Origin: W425 sp964503235
GTDB taxonomy: Bacteria > Chloroflexota > Dehalococcoidia > Dehalococcoidales > RBG-16-60-22
Assembly: GCA_964503235.1 (NCBI GenBank)
Contig: CAZCZJ010000014.1
Location: 1-36,348, forward strand
DNA: 36,348 nucleotides
Reading direction: 5' to 3'
The number at the start of each line of letters is the position of its first letter. The stretch's first letter is position 1. The translations under genes were made by a program, and so were the position numbers. A model generated the notes under the pieces. That model had not been told where the DNA came from. It searched no databases and saw nothing but the letters and a program-made list of their open reading frames with translations. Positions 30,996 to 36,348 of this stretch are shown here, one piece after another.

Positions 30996-32714
30996 TCATC
31001 GCCACGGGTCTATTGGCACCAGGCTTTTGAAGTTGAAATCCGCCCCGGCCACGAAGTATATCATGCCTTCTCCGGCAATAATGAAATTAATCTGGTCGGG
31101 AGAGCGAAACCTTTTAATGACGGTATCGGCGGGTAGTTTCAGGCGTTCACGCAGCGCCTCCCGGTTCTTCTCTATTTCCGGATTCGGGGCAGGAAGCTCG
31201 AGGTGTGGTATGGCGAATGTCTGCACCATGTCGCTGTCCAGCCACTCCTGTACCGTCATCGTGCTGTTTTCATAGATATATCGTCGGAACTGCTCTTTGG
31301 TGGTGAATCCGAAGTCCTCTTCCAGCATTCTGGCGGAAAGAGGTGTCAGCAATACCATGGCGCCGTTCTCGGGTTCTACGTTATCGAGTACTTTGAGAGT
31401 AAAGTCGGGCAGGTTATAGCCACAACGCTGTCGTAAGCCCCGCCCCTCCCAGATACTGACCACACTGTCTTGTGCATTAAACCCTTTTTCTACGTGAAAC
31501 GGTTCCCACGGTATCATGGGATTATCCGTATTTTCGGCGAAGGTAAGGCTGTTGTACTGTAGATTATTTCCCCAGTCGCCCATGATAGTTAGACCCGGAA
31601 TGGCGTAGCACAGGCAACGCCCCATCAGCTGCCAGGCTCGCCCGATGGTAGCGTTGGCGTGATTATAGGGTCCCATGCAGCCATAACCCGATTCCATGCA
31701 TATTTCTGAGGCTATCGGACCGTGAACTATTGCCGCCCCGGTGAACGATTGCGCCGAGCTGAAATAGGGGGGTCCTTTGGAAGCCAGGGCGAGGAGAATG
31801 GGGAGGTATTCTGGATTGCAGCCTGCCATGACGGCGATTACCGCCACTTTTTCCACAGTGATATTCTGTCCCTCACGCTGGCCGTTATCGGTCATGCCCA
31901 TTCTGAAGGCAGCTGCCACTACTTCATCCGGAGCGTGGCCGGTACCCGTCAGCATCCGTTTTACCCTTTCTTCGGTGGGGACGGTCACCGGTAATCCGTC
32001 CGTCATACGGTTATCGAGGAAGTATTGCTGTATCTCGTCATACGTGCCGGTGATAGGGAGAACCCTCGGCTCAACCGGGTGGGTCAGTTTCCCGGTCTTT
32101 TTCTCTTCCGGTGTCAGAGGTTCGGTCAGAGCATCGACGATAGCCCGCATTAAGGGCTTGCCGCTGACGGGGTCTTTCCCGTTGATTATCCTCTGTATTG
32201 CCTTGTCACCACGGAGAGCGTCGGGTTCGCTCAAAGAGACCAGGCGTGGTTGAAGCCATCCCAGTTCAAAAGCAGCATCTTTGCCGGATTCTACGAGATA
32301 GGGACTCATGAGGGGTATCGCCGAGGTACCTTGCTTTTCTATTTCCAGAGCCTGCCGGACGACCGCCGGCCCGCAGGTGCTTCAATGGGGCACACCGATA
32401 ATTGCCGCATCGGCTTTTTCACCGGTTTCTTGCCATAAGCCTGAGTCATTATAAGCGTAACTGCCCTTTTTGACTTTATAAACTACCTTTATGTCATGGA
32501 TATTTTCTTCAAGCCACTTCTTCATCGTAAGTAAAAGGGGTTCGTGAGCTTTGGTACCGCCCCACCTCTGGTTGATGATGTAAACCGTCTTTCCTTCCAG
32601 TGTTGCCGGGCGTTCCACGAGGGGAGTTATATCCCACTCCGGCTTCTGCTGCGCCAGCGGGTTTAATACGTCTTTATATATCGTATCATTCAGGGTGGGG
32701 TTTTCACGTTTCAT
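30996..32714 (-). CDS. Probable selenoprotein: UGSC-type redox domain fused to a conserved DGLPV-type domain (in-frame UGA = Sec111)
   Basis: One reading frame of 572 codons from the ATG at 32714 (GGAGG at 6 nt) is interrupted only by TGA at 32384-32382. Reading it as selenocysteine gives the redox motif U111-S-T-C114 after G-V-P-H. A hairpin lies directly behind the UGA. Residues 1-140 look like the thioredoxin-like UGSC (seleno)protein domain, with L-E-G-K-T-V-Y-I-I-N as its first strand and A-D-A-A-I-I-G before the motif. Residues from about 225 have a conserved pattern, D-G-L-P-V-T-V-P-T (from 239) and V-M-A-G-C-N-P-E-Y-L-P, seen in uncharacterised proteins. The final stop is also TGA. 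If UGA is not recoded, two orphan fragments result (110 residues, and a piece starting inside the frame at 32309 without a clear ribosome site). Function: probably a thiol-disulfide or peroxide-type redox enzyme; inferred. Confidence 0.8.
32351..32384 (-). promoter_or_regulatory. UGA codon and candidate bacterial SECIS hairpin
   Basis: Behind the UGA the minus strand forms CCTGC (32377-32373) paired with GCAGG (32355-32351). GG/CC follows inside after a G-G mismatch, and a further CG/CG pair closes a GCGGU loop. AG/CT can extend the base across a small internal loop. The apical loop begins about 15 nt from the UGA and contains GGU, in keeping with the loop guanines of known bacterial SECIS elements. 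I folded it by eye only. Confidence 0.6.
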
Positions 32715-32821
32715 CGCTGACCTCCGATGTTTTGGGATGGTTTTTCGTGGGGCACGTTTCATTTTAGGTGTTTATGGATAACAAATCAATAATGAAATTT
32801 ATGAAACGAATTGATTATAAA

Positions 32822-32848
32822 AATAAAAAGGGGAGCCTTACACTCCCT
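32822..32848 (-). terminator. Terminator of the ABM-like gene
   Basis: On the minus strand GGGAG (32847-32843) and CTCCC (32835-32831) enclose a 7-nt loop and are followed by CTTTTTATTT. It lies about 110 nt behind the stop at 32956. Confidence 0.6.
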
Positions 32849-32875
32849 TCAATATTTAGGCTAGTTAATAATCCG

Positions 32876-32925
32876 TTACCACTGGATGAACATGGGGATG
32901 TCTGTGTTTCCATCGTAGCATCAGC
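32876..32925. repeat. Left copy of an imperfect direct repeat
   Basis: About 45 bp (shared core ACTGGAT, then GGGGATGTC, GTGTTT, ATCGTA, CAT) recurs at about 33366-33411 on the other side of the ABM-like gene. On the minus strand both copies read in one frame as C-Y-D-x-N-T-D-I-P-x-x-I-Q; this left copy ends P-M-F-I-Q-W-stop, which is the C-terminus of DnaN encoded nearby. Confidence 0.5.
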
Positions 32926-32955
32926 TGTTAGTAGTGGTTAACAATACATGAATAT

Positions 32956-33246
32956 TTATGCCTTCGGCTCATATACCTCGTAGATTTGACGGGTCGGTGG
33001 AGCCTTGGCAATTCCTTTAACTGCTTGCTCCGTTTTGGGCCCCGTTACTGCAGCAGCGGCTTCGGCGTCTTCCTTTGACTCCCAAATACTTAGAGATGCA
33101 TATTCGCCTGATTCCACATCACCGAAGAAAGTTATACCCTTGAATCCTTTCAATGTTTTGATAGCGAGAAAAGATTGGTCGGCTAGTTTCTCTCCTATAG
33201 AACGCATTCCTCCCCCAAGTTTTAACATCAACAACTGTGCATACAT
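32956..33246 (-). CDS. Small ABM/dimeric alpha-beta barrel-like protein
   Basis: 96 residues from the ATG at 33246, with AAGGAGG at 7 nt. An upstream in-frame GTG at 33264 lies before the Shine-Dalgarno and is rejected. The pattern Y-A-Q-L-L-M-L-K-L (strand), a helix ending near Q-S-F-L-A-I-K, G-F-K-G-I-T-F-F-G-D (strand), and Y-A-S-L-S-I-W-E-S-K-E-D-A-E-A-A-A is what antibiotic-biosynthesis-monooxygenase-like ferredoxin-fold proteins show. These often act as heme- or quinone-handling enzymes, or simply as ligand-binding dimers. It is flanked on both sides by an imperfect direct repeat and followed by its own terminator. Confidence 0.7.
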   Translation of the reverse strand: MYAQLLMLKLGGGMRSIGEKLADQSFLAIKTLKGFKGITFFGDVESGEYASLSIWESKEDAEAAAAVTGPKTEQAVKGIAKAPPTRQIYEVYEPKA

Positions 33247-33365
33247 AGTCGCTCCTCCTTCCACTTGATAACGGTTTTTCGATTATAGTTTAAAACAAAA
33301 GATAAATCAATAGTAATAGAGAATGCAAAGCAGAACATCGTAATCCGCTTTCCCCCCTAAAATGG

Positions 33366-33411
33366 ACTACTGGATATTCTTGGGGATGTCCGTGTTTTTA
33401 TCGTAACATTT
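33366..33411. repeat. Right copy of the imperfect direct repeat
   Basis: Counterpart of 32876-32925; it lies just before the end of dnaN. The reading frame shared with the left copy ends here I-P-K-N-I-Q-stop. Confidence 0.5.
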
Positions 33412-33423
33412 GAGGCTAGTATG

Positions 33424-34557
33424 TCACCATTGTATAAACATGGGCATGATAACGTGCGTGTACTTGTCCGTGCCTACCGGGCGTATGAGCCCGGGGCTGG
33501 AGGCATTGGTTATTTCCAGGGCTACCTGTGATTCGTGCAGGACATTGAGAACATCGGTGAGATATTTCCCATTAAAAGCTATCTTGGACTCGTCGCCCTC
33601 TACGGTGGCGTCAATCTCACCGACATCATCACCTATCTCCTCGGAACGGGCGGAGACAGAGAGCTTACCGGGACTTGCCTCGCCGCCCGGTGTTACCATC
33701 AGACGGACGATGCCGCTGCCGTCGCGGGCAAAGATGGAGGCTGTCCGGGTAGCCTGGAGGAAATCCCCAACGTTGACGATTACCCGGGTGGTGTAACTCT
33801 GGGGAATAAGCTGGCTGTAGTTCGGGAAAGTACCCTGGATAAGCTGGGACACAAGATTAATATTCTGCAGGCGGAAGAGGACCTGGCTTTTATTGGGATT
33901 CAGGGTAATATCCACGGGTTCTTCCTGGTCGGCAATCAGGCGGTTTAATTCCGCCAGAGTGTGCGCGGGGATGATGACTTCCGTTTTCTGGCTGACTGCG
34001 GTGGTAATGGGCAATTCATAAACGGCCAGCCTGAAACCGTCAGCCGCCGCCAGTACCAGCGAGTCCTTTTCAAACCGGGCGCTGACACCGGTAAGTACGG
34101 GCCGGGATTCCTCGGTGGCGGCAGCAAAAACAACCTGATTGATACCCTGTCGCAGAGCTTCGACTTCTACAGTGGTTTTTACTCCATCGTCGACGCTGGG
34201 TATCGGGGGAAAGTCCTTAGCGTCGACACCGCTGATGCGGGCTTCGAAACGGGCGCATTTCAATCCGAGTGTCTTTGTTTGCGGCGAGAGTTGGACATTT
34301 ATCGTATCATTGGGAAGAGAACTGACAAACTCCGTGAGGAGGCGGGCGGGTACGGTAATGGTGCCTTCATCTTCTATTTTGGCCCCGAGCCAGCAGGTGA
34401 TGGCCATCTCCAGGTTAGTAGCAACCAGCTTCAGGCGGCCATCATCGGTAGCTAGAAGGACATTATTAGTGATGGGTAAGGTCGTCCTGGTAGCGACGGC
34501 TCTCCCGACAATGTTGAGACTCTTATTCAGATTTTCCTGAGTACAGGATAGTTTCAT
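33424..34557 (-). CDS. dnaN: DNA polymerase III beta subunit (sliding clamp)
   Basis: 377 residues, the family's usual length, in three similar domains of about 120 residues. Recognisable points are M-K-L-S-C-T-Q-E-N-L at the start, L-P-I-T-N-N-V-L-L near residue 27, G-V-S-A-R-F-E in domain two and the C-terminal ending H-V-I-M-P-M-F. The clamp dimer encircles DNA and tethers polymerase III; its hydrophobic pocket between domains two and three binds partner peptides. A GGGGGTG sequence precedes the ATG. It lies 52 nt behind moaC on the same strand rather than in the usual dnaA-dnaN-recF context, so it might be a second copy; that cannot be judged from this window. Confidence 0.92.
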   Translation of the reverse strand: MKLSCTQENLNKSLNIVGRAVATRTTLPITNNVLLATDDGRLKLVATNLEMAITCWLGAKIEDEGTITVPARLLTEFVSSLPNDTINVQLSPQTKTLGLKCARFEARISGVDAKDFPPIPSVDDGVKTTVEVEALRQGINQVVFAAATEESRPVLTGVSARFEKDSLVLAAADGFRLAVYELPITTAVSQKTEVIIPAHTLAELNRLIADQEEPVDITLNPNKSQVLFRLQNINLVSQLIQGTFPNYSQLIPQSYTTRVIVNVGDFLQATRTASIFARDGSGIVRLMVTPGGEASPGKLSVSARSEEIGDDVGEIDATVEGDESKIAFNGKYLTDVLNVLHESQVALEITNASSPGLIRPVGTDKYTHVIMPMFIQW

Positions 34558-34609
34558 GGTGCACCCCCAATATCAGCAGTGGTGGACTAGTATACAACAT
34601 AACGCGGTA

Positions 34610-35092
34610 CTATTCAAGCTCTATATTGCCACTTTTACCGCCGCTTTTTTTTACCAGGCGGATGTTCTCTATTTTCATACCTCGGTCAACGGCTTTGCAC
34701 ATATCGTATATCGTCAGGGCGGTAACAGCAGTGGCGGTCAATGCTTCCATCTCTACGCCGGTTTTACCGCTGCTTTTCACCGTGGTGATAATCTCAATGG
34801 TGCTGTTCTTTTCATCGGGGTCGAAGTCAATCTCTATACTATCAATCAGAATGGGATGGCACAGCGGTATAAGGTCGGGCGTTCGCTTGGCAGCCATGGT
34901 TCCGGCCAGTTGCGCAACTGATAGAACATCCCCCTTTGCCGTACCACCTTCCTTGATTAGCTGGAGAGTAGCGGGCTGCATCCGCACTATACCCTTGGCT
35001 ACAGCCTGGCGGACGGTATCGGCTTTGCCGCCGACGTCAACCATTCTGGGTCGGCCGGAATCATCCATATGAGAGAGCTTTTTCTCAGCCAT
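34610..35092 (-). CDS. moaC: Cyclic pyranopterin monophosphate synthase MoaC
   Basis: 160 residues, full length. It opens S-H-M-D-D-S-G-R-P-R-M-V-D-V-G, the classic MoaC start, and contains L-I-P-L-C-H-P-I and G-V-E-M-E-A-L-T-A with the active-site histidine and glutamates; K-S-G-G-K-S-G at the end is also typical. With MoaA it converts GTP to cyclic pyranopterin monophosphate, the first step of molybdopterin synthesis. AGAGG lies shortly before the ATG. It is separated from moaA by repeat cluster D but reads in the same direction. Confidence 0.95.
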   Translation of the reverse strand: MAEKKLSHMDDSGRPRMVDVGGKADTVRQAVAKGIVRMQPATLQLIKEGGTAKGDVLSVAQLAGTMAAKRTPDLIPLCHPILIDSIEIDFDPDEKNSTIEIITTVKSSGKTGVEMEALTATAVTALTIYDMCKAVDRGMKIENIRLVKKSGGKSGNIELE

Positions 35093-35204
35093 CTAAAACC
35101 TCTTTTTATCCAGGAAACAAATCGTGCGTGGATGGGGAGTAGTTAGCTTTGATTTGTTTTTAGAGTCATGTTAATTAAATGTTCATGGATTGTCAATATT
35201 ATTT

Positions 35205-35375
35205 TCTACCTCACCCCCTGTGTCCCCCTCTCCTTACGAGGTGTCAAAGGAGAGGGGGAGGTTTTATAAAGAGGGGCTGTGCCCCTCTTAGACGCCCCGT
35301 TCTACATACGGCTGACTGCGCCCCTCTTGGACGCCCCGTTCTACATACGGTTGGCTACGTCCCTCAAACTCCCCT
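35205..35375. repeat. Intergenic repeat cluster D with a 39-bp tandem duplication
   Basis: The 284-nt gap between moaA and moaC. Arms CCCCCTCTCCTT (35224-35235) and AAGGAGAGGGGG (35247-35258) form one hairpin; AAGAGGGGC/GCCCCTCTT (35269-35289) a second. From 35281 a 39-bp unit (GCCCCTCTT, GACGCCCCG, TTCTACATACGG) occurs twice (35281-35319 and 35320-35358) with a decayed third part behind. The left flank CTCACCCCC links it to clusters A-C. Confidence 0.75.
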
Positions 35376-35376
35376 T

Positions 35377-36348
35377 TTACCCTCCAACCTGAGAGAATGG
35401 CCTGCCCTTCTGTTTTTTACCTTCGGCCAGACGGTGGCGTTCAGGCTTGCGGGCAATCGTCTCCTCGATAAGGCTTTTCAATTCGGAAATGGATGCACCT
35501 CGGCGCAGGGGTTCCTTAATATCAATCTCTTCTTCGCTGAGTAGGCACGGACGGAGCTTGCCGTCAGCCGTCAGGCGGAGCCGATTGCACTGGTAGCAGA
35601 AGTGCTCCGTAATCGGGGTAATAAAGCCGATGGTGCCGGTAGCATCGGGCAGGCGGAAGTACCTGGCGGGCCCGTTGCCTGCCTTGACCTGGCAGGGCTC
35701 CAGTTTGCCCAGCGATTCAATAGCACGCCGTATCTTGCTGACGGAGACGAGCCTGGGGGAAAGTGGCGCTTCATCAGTCACCGGCATATGCTCGATGAAG
35801 CGCACGTGCCAGCCTTCGTTGACCGTCTTTCCGGCAAAATCAGGTATTTCGTCGTCGTTGATGCCAGCCATAACCACCATGTTAATTTTAACCGGGTCCA
35901 ACCCGGCTGCGTGCGCGGCTTCAATGCCTTCCAGGGTATTTTGAAGTTCGCCGCAACGCGTTATCCGGCGGAACCTATCGGGTTTTAACGTATCCAGGCT
36001 GATATTGACCCTGTGTAAACCGGCATCCTTGAGCTCGGCGGCGTACGACGACAGCAGGATACCGTTGGTGGTGAGGGCGATATCGTTGATAGTATCGATT
36101 CCGGCTATCAGCCTGACCAGTTCCGGCACTCCAGCCCTCACCAGGGGCTCACCACCGGTAAGCCTGACTTTATCGATACCCATCTCGGCGGCGGCTCCAA
36201 CTACTTTATAAATCTCTTCATAGGAAAGGATGTCTGCGTGCGCCATCAGGCTGACGCCTTCCTCGGGCATGCAGTACACGCAGCGCAGGTTACAGCGGTC
36301 GGTCACCGAGATACGCAGATAATTAATGGGACGTTGAAACGAATCGGA
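35377..36348 (-). CDS. moaA: GTP 3',8-cyclase MoaA (N-terminus cut by window end)
   Basis: 324 codons are visible; the frame stays open to the window edge (S-D-S-F-Q-R-P-I-N-Y-L-R-I-S-V before T-D-R-C), so only a few residues are missing. The radical-SAM motif C-N-L-R-C-V-Y-C is near the start, L-T-G-G-E-P-L follows, and the C-terminal cluster is C-Y-Q-C plus a later Cys in L-R-P-C-L. It ends in G-G, the MoaA C-terminus needed for activation. It is the first enzyme of molybdenum-cofactor synthesis and serves the molybdoenzyme encoded at 5243-7951. Confidence 0.94.
   Translation of the reverse strand, partial: SDSFQRPINYLRISVTDRCNLRCVYCMPEEGVSLMAHADILSYEEIYKVVGAAAEMGIDKVRLTGGEPLVRAGVPELVRLIAGIDTINDIALTTNGILLSSYAAELKDAGLHRVNISLDTLKPDRFRRITRCGELQNTLEGIEAAHAAGLDPVKINMVVMAGINDDEIPDFAGKTVNEGWHVRFIEHMPVTDEAPLSPRLVSVSKIRRAIESLGKLEPCQVKAGNGPARYFRLPDATGTIGFITPITEHFCYQCNRLRLTADGKLRPCLLSEEEIDIKEPLRRGASISELKSLIEETIARKPERHRLAEGKKQKGRPFSQVGG

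Noticed and set aside
30996..30998. Second UGA at the end of the selenoprotein gene read as Sec
   Set aside because: No cysteine neighbour or conserved sequence follows; beyond it the frame is only antisense to the ABC-F gene, so it is a normal stop.
32309..32384. Interpretation of the UGA as a simple pseudogene mutation
   Set aside because: Both sides stay in phase, remain open and well conserved in character, and the UGA sits in a redox motif next to Cys with a hairpin; recoding explains more, though not proven.
35269..35358. CRISPR-like array
   Set aside because: Only two units in direct contact without spacers; better explained as tandem duplication in a repeat cluster. No cas genes are nearby.

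Overview
The window looks like a chromosomal segment of a strictly anaerobic bacterium. My best guess is a Dehalococcoidia-type member of the Chloroflexota. That guess rests on moderate GC, a ferredoxin-centred metabolism (a four-subunit 2-oxoacid:ferredoxin oxidoreductase, a molybdopterin/FeS/NrfD complex and a huge FAD-FeS-CCG fusion protein), a probable selenoprotein, and housekeeping genes of bacterial type. No rRNA, tRNA, CRISPR array, phage or transposase gene was seen.

Layout. 1-2158: a minus-strand operon with a PaaK-like acyl/aryl-CoA ligase, divergent from a MarR regulator; a perfect palindrome lies between them. 2237-9492: one long plus-strand run encoding the gamma, delta, alpha and beta subunits of a 2-oxoacid:ferredoxin oxidoreductase, then a three-gene molybdoenzyme complex (catalytic subunit without a Tat signal, four-cluster ferredoxin, NrfD membrane subunit). 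9493-10140: a gene-free block packed with palindromic repeats. 10141-16026: DUF72, recN, two small unknown genes, a LOG-type protein, a truncated acetyltransferase and a beta-CASP metallo-hydrolase. 16395-21421: an ArsR regulator with an operator inside its promoter, the 1024-residue FAD/FeS/CCG protein with a methionine-rich tail, an LVIVD-type lipoprotein and a 53-residue membrane protein. 21625-25804: a K+ channel, a SnoaL-like protein, a flavodoxin, Fe-superoxide dismutase and a double cupin. 25908-28865: a ferredoxin-tailed aldo/keto reductase and two more double cupins. 29008-36348: an ABC-F ATPase, a UGA-containing selenoprotein gene, a small ABM-like protein, dnaN, moaC and moaA (cut by the window end).

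How the genes may work together (inference). 2-Oxoacids are oxidised to acyl-CoA with reduction of ferredoxin; the PaaK-like ligase handles the matching free acids. The molybdoenzyme/NrfD complex and the FAD-CCG protein are candidate partners that exchange electrons with the ferredoxin and quinone pools. moaA and moaC supply molybdopterin. Fe-SOD and flavodoxin suggest protection against oxygen.

Most notable observations. (1) One reading frame at 30996-32714 is interrupted only by an in-frame UGA in a U-S-T-C context, with a hairpin directly behind it: a probable selenoprotein of UGSC type fused to a conserved domain of unknown function. (2) Three nearby genes (SnoaL-like, flavodoxin, aldo/keto reductase) appear to start with AUC, AUA and AUU behind well-placed Shine-Dalgarno sequences. 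(3) A glycine-rich in-frame extension sits behind the flavodoxin stop codon. (4) A family of G/C-rich palindromic repeats fills four separate gaps.
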